Shown here: piece after piece, positions 8,896 to 17,276 of the stretch
Position numbering within the stretch: the stretch's first letter is position 1
How the letters are laid out: the number at the start of each line of letters is the position of its first letter
NCBI GenBank assembly: GCA_031082125.1
Contig: JAVHLM010000005.1
Coordinates: 124,001-188,000 of the forward strand
DNA: 64,000 nucleotides
Reading direction: 5' to 3'
Origin: Candidatus Eremiobacterota bacterium
GTDB taxonomy: Bacteria > Vulcanimicrobiota > CADAWZ01 > Ess09-12
The notes under the pieces: generated by a model
Database searches by the model: none
Seen by the model: only the letters and a program-made list of their open reading frames with translations
What the model was told of the DNA's origin: nothing
Translations under genes and position numbers: made by a program

Positions 8896-10155
8896 ATGAA
8901 ATACAAAGCTCGTTATCTCTGCGGTATTTTTTTCTGTGCCCTCTTGTTTTTGGCTTTTTCTCCTGCCTGGGGCCAGGGGGCTCCCGATGATGAGACCCTT
9001 TTCCTTGAAGGACAGGCTCTCCAGCGGGCAGGAAAGCTCCAGGAGGCTGCAGGCCGCTACCGGCAGCTCCTTTCCCGCTCACCACGTCATGCAGGCGCTC
9101 TCTTCGGCCTGGGCCTTCTCCTGATGGGGAGCGGTGACCTTCAAAAAGCCGATGAGGCCTTCATGAAGCTCCTGGAAGTCGAACCCGAGAACAGGGCAGC
9201 CCTGGCGGACCGGGCCATTGTCCTTGCGGAGCTTGGAAACCGCCGGGAAGCGGAAAAGCTTTTCAAAAGAGTTCTTGAGATCTCCTATGATGAGCCCGGC
9301 GGCTATAACAACCTCGGCGCCCTTTACCTGGCGATGGGCAGGCTTGACGAGGCGGAAGCGGAATGCACGAAGGCCTTTTCCATGGCCCCTTTGCTTCCCG
9401 CTCCGCGGGTAAACCTTGCCCTTATCGCGATGAGAAAAGGCGATCATGGAAAGGCCCTCAAGATTCTCTCGGGCGTAGTGGAGGATTCCCCCGATTTCAG
9501 CCCGGCTTTCAACAATACCGCCATCGTGTACCTCACCCGGAAATCCCTTGAGCAGGCCCATGATGCCGTAAGGCAGGCCCTTATCGCCGATCCGGAGAAC
9601 TGGAAGGCCCGCTATAACCTGGGGGTGCTGCTCTCTCTGATGGGGAGCTTCAATGAGGCAGAACAGGAGCTCAGGAAGATAAAAAGCGGCGATGAGAGGG
9701 TGCTGAATGCCCTGGGCACCCTTGCCCTCCAGGCGGGCAGGTACCAGGAGGCCCTGGTGAGCTTTGACGGCGCGCTTGAGCGCAACCCCTCATTCCATGC
9801 GGCGCGGATAAACCTGGGTATCCTTTACTACCGGCAGAAAAGATACCGGGAAGCCCGTGAGGAGTTCAGGGCAGTGCTGCTGGCAGAGCCGGAGAATATT
9901 CTGGCCCTCAACAATCTCGGGGTGGCGCTGGAAAAGCTTGCACAGTATGATGAAGCCCTCGAGGCATTCAAGAAAGCCCTGGTGGCCGACCCCGAAAACA
10001 GCGCTGCCTGTTACAACCTTGCCCACCTTTATGAACTGAGGGGCGACAACAGAAAGGCCGCCGCCCTCTATCAGAAGTACCTCGATGAAAATCCCCGCTC
10101 CCAGGACTCCGCGGAGGTGCAGAAGCGCATAAAGGCGCTCTCGAAGGAGAAATAG
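8896..10155 (+). CDS. Secreted tetratricopeptide repeat protein
   Basis: A 419-aa protein with a clear signal peptide (hydrophobic core about residues 9-24, probable cleavage after WGQG) followed by about eleven TPR units that fill the rest of the chain. Repeats such as YNNLGALYLAMGRLDEAE and YNLGVLLSLMGSFNEAE show the W/L-G-Y-A-P pattern. TPR solenoids are protein-interaction scaffolds, so the molecular role is open. No enzyme domain is present. It converges with the PHP/HAD gene on the other strand, with only four bases between the two stops. Confidence 0.85.
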   Translation: MKYKARYLCGIFFCALLFLAFSPAWGQGAPDDETLFLEGQALQRAGKLQEAAGRYRQLLSRSPRHAGALFGLGLLLMGSGDLQKADEAFMKLLEVEPENRAALADRAIVLAELGNRREAEKLFKRVLEISYDEPGGYNNLGALYLAMGRLDEAEAECTKAFSMAPLLPAPRVNLALIAMRKGDHGKALKILSGVVEDSPDFSPAFNNTAIVYLTRKSLEQAHDAVRQALIADPENWKARYNLGVLLSLMGSFNEAEQELRKIKSGDERVLNALGTLALQAGRYQEALVSFDGALERNPSFHAARINLGILYYRQKRYREAREEFRAVLLAEPENILALNNLGVALEKLAQYDEALEAFKKALVADPENSAACYNLAHLYELRGDNRKAAALYQKYLDENPRSQDSAEVQKRIKALSKEK

Positions 10156-10159
10156 GGGA

Positions 10160-11545
10160 TCAGGGAAAGAGGCGCAGAAGGTTTCTCAGATCTCCGTTGG
10201 TGAGGGTCACATCGGGCTCAACGGGAAAAGACGAGGTTCCCACGTTGGTCTTGAGATAGACGGTCCTGAGGCCGGCAATTTTGGCGGCGTGGATGTCGCC
10301 GTGGAGATCGTCGCCGATCATGGCCGTTTCGGCAGGGGGGATCTCGAGCTTCCTGAGGGCGATCTCGTAGATCTGGCGCTCCGGTTTGCTGCAGCCCGCC
10401 TCTGAAGAGAGAATGATGAAGTCAAAAAAGCCTGCAAGATGAAGATCCTCAACCTCGGGCACCGTAAAGGCCGCCTGCGCGTTGGTGATGATGCCCATCC
10501 TGTATCCTCTCCTCCTGAGCTCCCTGAGGATCCTCCTCGTGTGGGGATAAAGCCTCATGCTTCTTATGGTGAGCGCCCTGAATACAAGCGCCGCTTTCCT
10601 GGCGAACTCGCGGCCGAGGTCGCGGCCTGAAAAAAAGTGGAGCGCCTCGCGGAAAACCCTGAGAATATCAACCTCAGGGAATGACATTCTTTGAATGGCG
10701 GAGGCATAGAGCTCCTTAGCCCTTCTATGGTAAAAATCATAGAGATCCTCGCCGGAGACGCCGATGCCTTCTATGTTGAGCCACTGCGCCATCTTGTTGA
10801 ATTCGTCCATGGATTCAAAGCTCTTGAGGTCCACGAGGGTTCCGTAGAGGTCAAAGAGAAGGCCCCTGCATTTCATCAGGTGGGCTTTCGGGATGCTCCA
10901 TGCGATTTTTTCCCTGTTTCCGCCGCGGGGATCCACATCCCTCCCTTCCAGCACGCAGGGACGGGCCTGTCTTGCCTTGAGGGCTTTCACCAGGTCCGCT
11001 TCCGAGCTTATGGGGACAGAGAATTTGGTGGCATAGCGCCCGGGGATGGAAGAGGCGCTTCCTGCAACGGCGCAGAGGCTCGCCTGGTGAGCCAGTTCCA
11101 GGTTTTCCCTCAGTGACTCACCCCGGAGCGAGTCATGGAAAACCTCTATGCCGTCAAAGGGCGAGAGGTGCGAGAGAAGGTCCGGTGCCTGGGCTCCCTG
11201 GAAGTGCTCCCTGGGTCCCCGGCAGAGTACGACGGCGCCACCGCAGGAATGGACTTTGCGCGAGATCTCAATAGCTGAAGGGGAGCCGGTGAGGGGCTCA
11301 TTGCAGCCCAGCACCAGGAGGGCTCCCTCATGGCTCTCGATCTGCCTCCCTCCAAGGACCACGAGAGGAAGGCCTGAGACATCGGCCCTGAGGGCCGAGA
11401 GAAACCCTTCCGGGAGGGGCGAGGGGCCTGCCACCAGGACAAGGCCGTCAAGCCCCGATATCTTGGCCTCTCCTATGGCCTCGCGGGAAATTTGCGCCGC
11501 TTCCCGATCCAAATCCCCTATGAGCACGTGGATATCAATAATCAC
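10160..11545 (-). CDS. Degenerate PHP domain fused to a HAD-superfamily hydrolase
   Basis: A 461-aa two-domain protein. Residues 1-210 follow the order of a PHP metal-dependent phosphoesterase, but the metal sites are eroded: the opening DxHxH block is IDIHVLIG (only Asp4 and His6 remain), the central HP is CRGP, and the C-terminal SDAH is SASS. Residues 224-461 are a HAD phosphatase with motif I DLYGTLVD (nucleophile Asp232; the usual second Asp is Tyr, as in some dehalogenase-like HADs), motif II ITN, motif III Lys in CSKPERQ, and motif IV GDDLHGD. The HAD half is expected to be active, while the PHP half may be a binding or regulatory module. The substrate is unknown. Confidence 0.75.
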   Translation of the reverse strand: MIIDIHVLIGDLDREAAQISREAIGEAKISGLDGLVLVAGPSPLPEGFLSALRADVSGLPLVVLGGRQIESHEGALLVLGCNEPLTGSPSAIEISRKVHSCGGAVVLCRGPREHFQGAQAPDLLSHLSPFDGIEVFHDSLRGESLRENLELAHQASLCAVAGSASSIPGRYATKFSVPISSEADLVKALKARQARPCVLEGRDVDPRGGNREKIAWSIPKAHLMKCRGLLFDLYGTLVDLKSFESMDEFNKMAQWLNIEGIGVSGEDLYDFYHRRAKELYASAIQRMSFPEVDILRVFREALHFFSGRDLGREFARKAALVFRALTIRSMRLYPHTRRILRELRRRGYRMGIITNAQAAFTVPEVEDLHLAGFFDFIILSSEAGCSKPERQIYEIALRKLEIPPAETAMIGDDLHGDIHAAKIAGLRTVYLKTNVGTSSFPVEPDVTLTNGDLRNLLRLFP

Positions 11546-11812
11546 TCTGGCCTTGTCACCTGTCTCTCTTCATGACCGCGCCCTGCGGGCCTTTTTGACC
11601 TGCAGTCAGCGCGGGAACTCCCTTTCCTCCTGAAATTTGACGTGTTCGGGGAAAGTTCCTGTAATCCCGGGATTCACCATTCGAAACCGCCGGGCATCCC
11701 TCTCTCCCCCTGGAGTTCCTGCTTTGAGAGGTTTTACCCTGCGCATGCCGAATTTATTGTTCCGCACAGGGCGATCCTGATGGTCTGGCGGATTTCTGCC
11801 GCGGAGGGTAGG

Positions 11813-13483
11813 GTGAGGTTTTTTTCTCTAGTCTTTCACACGATGATGGCCAGGAAGGTGTTCCAGCTCTTTACTTCATGGAAGGAGAGGATTGCGAGGA
11901 ATCCCTATCCCGTCATCTTTGTCGTGCTTGTGGCCCTCTTTACAGCCCTGAGGATGGCCTGCGCGATGAGGCTTCCGCTGTCGGGAGACGAAGCCTATTA
12001 TTACCTCTGGTCCAAGATACCGGCCTCGGGCTATTATGATCACCCCCCGATGATTGCCTGGTTTATCGCCCTCTCCACCATGATGGGAAGCCGGGAAGTC
12101 CTTATGATCCGCATGAGCTCAGTGGGCGCAGCCTTTCTTTACTCGCTCTTCTTCTATTTCACCGCCCGCCATCTCACGGGCAGCGACAAGACCGCCTTTC
12201 TGGCAGGGCTTTTTTTTCTCCTCATCCCCTATCTTGCCATTGATTCAACGATGGTCACGCCCAACGGGCCCCTCATTTTTTTCTGGAGCCTTTATCTTTT
12301 TCTGTTAGTGCGGGCCCTCGCTTCGGGGAACAGCACCGACTGGTTTCTCTCGGGCCTTGCCCTTGGAGGTGCCCTCCTCTCAAAGCTCATGGCATTTTTT
12401 CTTCCCCTGTCACTCCTCCTCTTTCTCTTTCTCTCAAAAAGGCACCGGCCGCAGCTTGCCCGCAAGGGGTTCTATCTTTCCATGGCAGGTGCCCTGCTGC
12501 TATTCTCCCCCTTTCTTATCTGGAATTCCCTCCATCACTGGGAGAACTTTGATTTTCAGCTGGTGGCCCGCCACCATTTTCCCCTCTCGCCCGATCCCGC
12601 CTCTTTTGCTAATTTCCTGCTGATGCAGGCCTTTTCCCTGTCGCCTTTCTTTTTCTTCTTCTCCCTCTTTGCCCTTTTCCGCTCACTTCTCGCGGGAGTG
12701 CGCGAGGGAAGAGATGACCATCTTTTCTGCGCTTCCTTTTCGCTCCCCATCTTTCTGTTTTTCTTCTCTGTGAGCATGTTTGAGCATGTGGAGATGTATT
12801 GGCCCATTGCCGGTGCCCTTACCGCGACCATAAGCGCAGCGCTTCTCGTCGAGGAGATTTTTACAAGGCAGGCGCCGGGCGTCATGAAATATGTGGGGAA
12901 AGGCTTTATCATGCTGATGTGTGCCGTCCTTCTCGCTCTTACGGGGCTCCTCTATTTCTGCGCTCTCTCCCCGAAGAGCCTCATGGCCCTCTGTGCAAAG
13001 ACATCACCGGTAGGGGAAGCGCAGGACCGCGGAAACGGCCTGATTGAGATGTACGCTTACGAGGATCTTGCAGGGCATCTCAGGGAGCTCCAGAAGGCCA
13101 GGGGAGGGCCTGAGAAGGTATTCATCATGACGGACAATTACAGCCTTTCAAGCGCTCTCACCTATTACATGGGGGACTATGTGCACATCTACTCGCCATG
13201 GAACCTCCAGGGAAGGGAATACCAGAAATGGGAGAACTATCGCGGGCTCGAGGGGATGGATGCCATCTATGTGGACAGGTTTCCCACTTACGAGCGGGAG
13301 AACATGGTGGAGCTCTTCTCGCAGAACTTCGAGTCCGTCACCTCAAGTGAGGCCCTGGAGATGAAGAAACATGGGAAGACGGTGAAGATATTTTACCTTA
13401 CCTTCTGCAGAAGCTTCAAGGGGACCATCACCTGCAAGGCATGCCGGCGTCTTCCTAGAAGGGGAGCGCCAGGATTTTCCTGA
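11813..13483 (+). CDS. PMT/ArnT-type membrane glycosyltransferase (GT83/GT39-like)
   Basis: A polytopic membrane enzyme of about 556 aa that probably transfers a sugar from a polyprenyl-phosphate donor on the outer face of the membrane. The first periplasmic loop has the acidic signature SGDEAYYYLWS followed by GYYDHPPM, typical of the PMT_2/ArnT family. About ten hydrophobic helices follow and then a soluble C-terminal domain (from about residue 420). The frame is open from 11642, but I prefer GTG at 11813 because GGAGG lies at 11803-11807; ATG at 11842 is another option. The last 29 bp overlap the convergent PilT-like gene. The acceptor (lipid, glycan or pilin) cannot be told. Confidence 0.8.
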   Translation: MRFFSLVFHTMMARKVFQLFTSWKERIARNPYPVIFVVLVALFTALRMACAMRLPLSGDEAYYYLWSKIPASGYYDHPPMIAWFIALSTMMGSREVLMIRMSSVGAAFLYSLFFYFTARHLTGSDKTAFLAGLFFLLIPYLAIDSTMVTPNGPLIFFWSLYLFLLVRALASGNSTDWFLSGLALGGALLSKLMAFFLPLSLLLFLFLSKRHRPQLARKGFYLSMAGALLLFSPFLIWNSLHHWENFDFQLVARHHFPLSPDPASFANFLLMQAFSLSPFFFFFSLFALFRSLLAGVREGRDDHLFCASFSLPIFLFFFSVSMFEHVEMYWPIAGALTATISAALLVEEIFTRQAPGVMKYVGKGFIMLMCAVLLALTGLLYFCALSPKSLMALCAKTSPVGEAQDRGNGLIEMYAYEDLAGHLRELQKARGGPEKVFIMTDNYSLSSALTYYMGDYVHIYSPWNLQGREYQKWENYRGLEGMDAIYVDRFPTYERENMVELFSQNFESVTSSEALEMKKHGKTVKIFYLTFCRSFKGTITCKACRRLPRRGAPGFS

Positions 13484-14528
13484 GCTCCTCGGGCCGCACT
13501 GCCCTGGAGAAGGCTTCTTCCTGGGTGATGATGTTTTTCTTGATCATCGACCTGAGGGTATGCTCCTGGGTGGTCATGCCGGCTTCCCTTCCCGATGAGG
13601 CCATAATCTGGTAAATATTGGGAATCTTGCCCTCCTTGAGGAACACTTTGACAGGCGGCGTGGCGATACAGATTTCAAAGGCGGGTATCACGCCGTCGCC
13701 TGACACCTTCTTGCAGAGCACCTGGGAGACGCCGGCTTCGAAGCCCACTGCCAGGTAGGTCTTGCATTGATCATGGAGATTCGCCGGGTAGAGGTCTATG
13801 ATGGTCTCGAGGATCACCTGAACGGAAGGTGCTATGGCGGTGACAAAGACAAGGTAGCCGCCTGCCGCGAGGGTGAGGATGCGGCTTGCGGTCTCGTAGG
13901 AGGAGATCTCGTTCACGATGATGATATCGGCGCCAAGATGCTGAATGGAGTCGAGAGCGTCCAGAGGGTTTTTCACGTCGATGCCGACCTCTCTCTGGCA
14001 GATAATCCCCTTTTTGTTCTTGAAGAGAAACTTGATGGGGTTCTCCAGGGTGACTATCTTGCAGCTCCTGTTCTCGATGATGTAGTTTATCATCGCGGCG
14101 AGGGTGTGGGATTTGCCGCTCCCCTTGGGTCCGCAGATGACCACGAGGCCTCTCTGGACCCTGGTGGAGATGCTCTTGAAGACATCGGGGAGTCCCAGCT
14201 CCTCGAAGGTGGGCGGCGCGGGCGGGACAGTCTTTATTATGGCGGAGATGGAGTTGCGCTGCATGAAAATGCTGATGCTGTACCGTGAAAGGCCGGGGAC
14301 ACTGATGGCAAAGTCAATCTCGTTCTTCTGGATGAATTCATTCTTCTGATTGTCATTCATCATGTCGCTGACGAATTTCTTGGTATCGCCGGGGCTCAGG
14401 ATATTGGCATCGGTAGGCGAGAGATCGCCTGTCTTATCTCTCAGCATGATCGGGCTTCCCGGTACCAGGTGGGCCTCAAGGACCCGTTTCTCCATCATAA
14501 GCCTGAAGAGATCCTCATGGGTAAGCAT
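13455..14528 (-). CDS. Divergent PilT-like ATPase (paralogue with altered catalytic boxes)
   Basis: A 357-aa protein of the PilT/VirB11 secretion ATPase family, collinear with its neighbour along its length. Walker A GPKGSGKS (133-140) and the Walker B glutamate (DIIIVNE, Glu207) are kept. The Asp box reads LENPIKF instead of VEDPIEF. The His box, GHCVFATLHTS in the neighbour, is GYLVFVTAIAP with both histidines lost. The N-terminal ASDLHL motif and the AIRNLIRE-like block are also gone. It might bind ATP but retract poorly, acting as a regulator or a specialised pilus motor (compare PilU). The start ATG at 14528 has AAGGGAG upstream. It lies 24 bp downstream of pilT and is probably co-transcribed. 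Confidence 0.8.
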   Translation of the reverse strand: MLTHEDLFRLMMEKRVLEAHLVPGSPIMLRDKTGDLSPTDANILSPGDTKKFVSDMMNDNQKNEFIQKNEIDFAISVPGLSRYSISIFMQRNSISAIIKTVPPAPPTFEELGLPDVFKSISTRVQRGLVVICGPKGSGKSHTLAAMINYIIENRSCKIVTLENPIKFLFKNKKGIICQREVGIDVKNPLDALDSIQHLGADIIIVNEISSYETASRILTLAAGGYLVFVTAIAPSVQVILETIIDLYPANLHDQCKTYLAVGFEAGVSQVLCKKVSGDGVIPAFEICIATPPVKVFLKEGKIPNIYQIMASSGREAGMTTQEHTLRSMIKKNIITQEEAFSRAVRPEELRKILALPF

Positions 14529-14552
14529 GCTCTTTCTCCCTTTCTCGCTTTT

Positions 14553-15638
14553 CTAGCGTCCTACAAGGCGGGCAAATTCCTCAGGCACGGCGGCCTTGGC
14601 CAGGGCGTCCTCAAAAGTGACAAGCCCCTGGAGGTAAAGGTTCCTGAGGGCCATGTCCAGGGACTGCATCCCGTACTGGGCGCCTGACTGGATGATGTTG
14701 GGTATCTGGTGGCTTTTCCCTTCGCGGATGATGTTTCTCACCGCCGGCGTGACAGGCATGATTTCCATGGCCATGACGCGGCCGCTTCCCTTTGCCTTGG
14801 GCAGGAGGGTCTGGCAGAGGATGCCCTCGATGGTCACTGAGAGCTGCATCCTGATCTGCTGCTGCTGATGGGGCGGGAAAATGTCGATGACGCGATCTAC
14901 AGTGGTAGGTGCACTGCTTGTGTGCAGGGTGGCGAAGACGCAATGGCCCGTCTCTGCAGCGGTAATACAGATTTGTGTGGTTTCAAGGTCTCGCATTTCG
15001 CCGATGAGAATCACATCGGGGTCCTGCCTCAGCACATGGCGCAGGGCATGGGAGAAAGAGTGGGTGTCGGCGCCCACCTCGCGCTGGCTGATGACGCTGT
15101 TCTTGTCCTTGTGGAGAAACTCGATGGGATCCTCTACCGATACGATATGGCACCGGCGGTTCTCGTTGATGTGATTGATCATGGAGGCAAGGGTCGTTGA
15201 TTTGCCGCTTCCCGTGGGACCCGTGACAAGAATGAGGCCGCGGGGCTTCATGGCAAGATCCTTCAAGAGCGGTGGGAGCTTGAGCTCATCGATGGTGAAG
15301 GGCCTTGAAGGGATGACTCTCACGGCCGTGCCCCATGTGCCCCGCTGGAGATAGACATTTATCCTGAAGCGTGAAAGACCCGGGACGCTGTAAGCGAGGT
15401 CCAGCTCCTTCTCCGCGACAAAACGTGCTTTCTGCTCATCAGAGAGAATGCTCTCAATCATCCTTCTCACCACGTCGGGAGTGAGCACCTCGTAAGTGAC
15501 GGGCGTAAGCTCTCCGTCAACCCTGATCATGGGGGCGCTCCCTGTCTTGAGATGGAGATCCGATGCGCCTCTTTCCACCATGATGTGGAGGAGGTCTTCT
15601 ATGGTCATTTCTTGCGTTATTTCATCATCAAGCTCCAT
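14553..15638 (-). CDS. pilT: Type IV pilus retraction ATPase PilT
   Basis: A hexameric ATPase that depolymerises type IV pili and powers twitching motility. At 361 aa it has every PilT landmark: ASDLHL (25-30), Walker A GPTGSGKS (140-147), Asp box VEDPIEF (168-174), Walker B ILIGEMRD with Glu214, His box GHCVFATLHTS (231-241), and a C-terminal AVRNIIREGK block that matches the PilT signature. The start ATG at 15638 has AAGGAGTGGG upstream. It is the first gene of a two-gene minus-strand unit with the degenerate paralogue. Further pilus genes in the window are limited to the PilC-like gene at 22.4 kb. Confidence 0.95.
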   Translation of the reverse strand: MELDDEITQEMTIEDLLHIMVERGASDLHLKTGSAPMIRVDGELTPVTYEVLTPDVVRRMIESILSDEQKARFVAEKELDLAYSVPGLSRFRINVYLQRGTWGTAVRVIPSRPFTIDELKLPPLLKDLAMKPRGLILVTGPTGSGKSTTLASMINHINENRRCHIVSVEDPIEFLHKDKNSVISQREVGADTHSFSHALRHVLRQDPDVILIGEMRDLETTQICITAAETGHCVFATLHTSSAPTTVDRVIDIFPPHQQQQIRMQLSVTIEGILCQTLLPKAKGSGRVMAMEIMPVTPAVRNIIREGKSHQIPNIIQSGAQYGMQSLDMALRNLYLQGLVTFEDALAKAAVPEEFARLVGR

Positions 15639-15844
15639 GATCCCACTCCTTAATGATAAAGCTTCTACAGAGAATAATCATTCTTTTTCTATACCCGCCA
15701 CTCTTTACCTTTTTTTTGCCGCGGAAGATTTTATCATTTCAGGCCGGCCGAGGAAGAGGAGCCCGGCGACCCTGAGAAGAGCGGCACAGGAAAAAGGAGC
15801 GCTCCCCCGGCAGGCAGAATCTCAGCAGGAAAGGCTGTTTCGCC

Positions 15845-16771
15845 ATGCCATCAAAGAGCTTTGCCGATATCCTAGAGCTGCATTCAAAAGAGACAATTGC
15901 CCTCACCGGGAGCGGGGGGAAAACTCATCTCATGTTTCAGCTTGCCCGGGAGCTTCAGCGTTCGGGGAAAAAGGTCATCACGACGACTACGACGAGGATA
16001 TGGTACCCTTCGGAGGAGCAGTCGCCTTATGTGGTGACCCTTGACAGGGCCCCCGCAGACCTGGAGGCATTTCTTCAGGGCCTTCTGGCCCGTTATGGCC
16101 ATATTTCCTTAGGCCTCTGTGAGAAAGAGGGGAAGCTCCAGGGAGTTCCGCCTCCCACCATGGCGGCACTTGCAGCTCTTCCGGGCCTTGACGCCCTTAT
16201 CTCGGAAGCTGACGGGAGCAGGGGAAAATCCCTGAAAGGTTACAGGGATCACGAGCCGGTTCTTTCAGGGATTGAGACAACGGTTCTGGTGGTCATGGCT
16301 CTTGATGTCCTTGGCAGGGAAGTGAGCCACAGGACGGTCCACAGGCCGGAGATTGTCAGGAGCCTCGCGTCAGGGTCGTCATGTATCGATCTGCCCCTTC
16401 TCGGCCGTCTCCTTCTCGGGAATGGCGGTTACCTTGAGAGGGCTTCCCAGGGAAAAAGGGTGCTCATCTTGAATAAAATCAGCACCAGGCAGGAGCTTGC
16501 AGGGGCCGAGGCCCTGAGAGAAGAAGTGCGCTCCCTGCGACCCCCGGTAGCGGTATTTTTCAGAGGCCCCCTGTTCGGCAGCGATCCGCCGGGGGGCTCC
16601 TGGTGCTTCATGAATCCAGATGGCAGGGAGCAGGCATCCAATGGAACAAAAGAGCAGCCTTATCTCGGTGATCCTTCTTGCCGCCGGAGAGAGCAGGCGG
16701 ATGGGCAGACCCAAGCAGCTTGTCCCCATAGAGGGAAGGCCCATGGTTTCCCAGGCCCTCACAAAGTATGA
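15845..16771 (+). CDS. yqeC: YqeC-like protein, putative selenium cofactor biosynthesis
   Basis: A P-loop protein of the YqeC family linked to selenium-dependent molybdenum hydroxylases. The N-terminus has TGSGGKTHL (a P-loop variant), followed by TTTTRIW and the SEADGSRGKSLKGY block with EPV, which is diagnostic for the family. The frame is 308 aa, but residues after about 255 look unlike the family: they are Arg/Gln/Pro-rich and read out of frame across the first 131 bp of the next gene. A one-base change in the G6 tract at 16591-16596 would instead end the protein at a TGA at 16611-16613, before the next start. Either the stop was lost or there is an indel. The function is inferred from the family and the yqeC-mocA-yqeB trio. 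Confidence 0.75.
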   Translation: MPSKSFADILELHSKETIALTGSGGKTHLMFQLARELQRSGKKVITTTTTRIWYPSEEQSPYVVTLDRAPADLEAFLQGLLARYGHISLGLCEKEGKLQGVPPPTMAALAALPGLDALISEADGSRGKSLKGYRDHEPVLSGIETTVLVVMALDVLGREVSHRTVHRPEIVRSLASGSSCIDLPLLGRLLLGNGGYLERASQGKRVLILNKISTRQELAGAEALREEVRSLRPPVAVFFRGPLFGSDPPGGSWCFMNPDGREQASNGTKEQPYLGDPSCRRREQADGQTQAACPHRGKAHGFPGPHKV

Positions 16772-17246
16772 GGCTTCAGAGGCCGGCGAGGTGATTCTCG
16801 TGCTGGGCCACCACCAGGAATCCATCAGGGAAAGCCTTGGGCTCTGTGCTGGCAAGACAAAGGTAGTGGTGAACAGGGAGTACCGTGAGGGGATGGGAAG
16901 CTCAATAAGGTGCGGTATGGCGAGCCTTTCACCCCGTTCCGCCGCGGTCCTTGTCGCTCTGGCTGATAAGCCCTTTATTGAGGTGGCCACCATCAACGGG
17001 ATGATAGGCTTCTGGAGAAAGTCAGAGAGCTCCCTCCTTGTCCCCCTCCATGAAGGGGTGAGGGGGCACCCGGTCCTTTTCTCCAGGTCCCTCTATCCCT
17101 CTCTTGCCGCGCTGGAAGGCGACAGGGGGGGGATTTCAGTGATTGAAAGGCATGGTGAGCTGCTGGTGGAATATGTGACCTCTGACAGGGGAGTGCTCAT
17201 TGACATTGATACGGAAGGGGATTTATGCCTGAAAGGGCAGGGATAA
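16641..17246 (+). CDS. mocA: MobA-like nucleotidyltransferase (molybdenum cofactor cytidylyltransferase type)
   Basis: A 201-aa enzyme of the NTP-transferase fold, probably attaching CMP (or GMP) to molybdopterin. The nucleotide-binding start LLAAGESRRMGRPKQL is the family signature. REYREGMGSSIRCGM and LADKPFI (in place of LGDQPxV) follow as in MocA/YgfJ proteins, and RGHPVLF supplies the later conserved block. I choose ATG at 16641 (GGGAGCAGG ahead); an upstream ATG at 16620 is possible. Being between yqeC and yqeB points to a role in selenium-dependent molybdenum hydroxylase cofactor assembly. No hydroxylase subunit genes are in the window. Confidence 0.8.
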   Translation: MEQKSSLISVILLAAGESRRMGRPKQLVPIEGRPMVSQALTKYEASEAGEVILVLGHHQESIRESLGLCAGKTKVVVNREYREGMGSSIRCGMASLSPRSAAVLVALADKPFIEVATINGMIGFWRKSESSLLVPLHEGVRGHPVLFSRSLYPSLAALEGDRGGISVIERHGELLVEYVTSDRGVLIDIDTEGDLCLKGQG

Positions 17247-17276
17247 CCACAATTTCCCGAGAAGGAGGCGATACCG

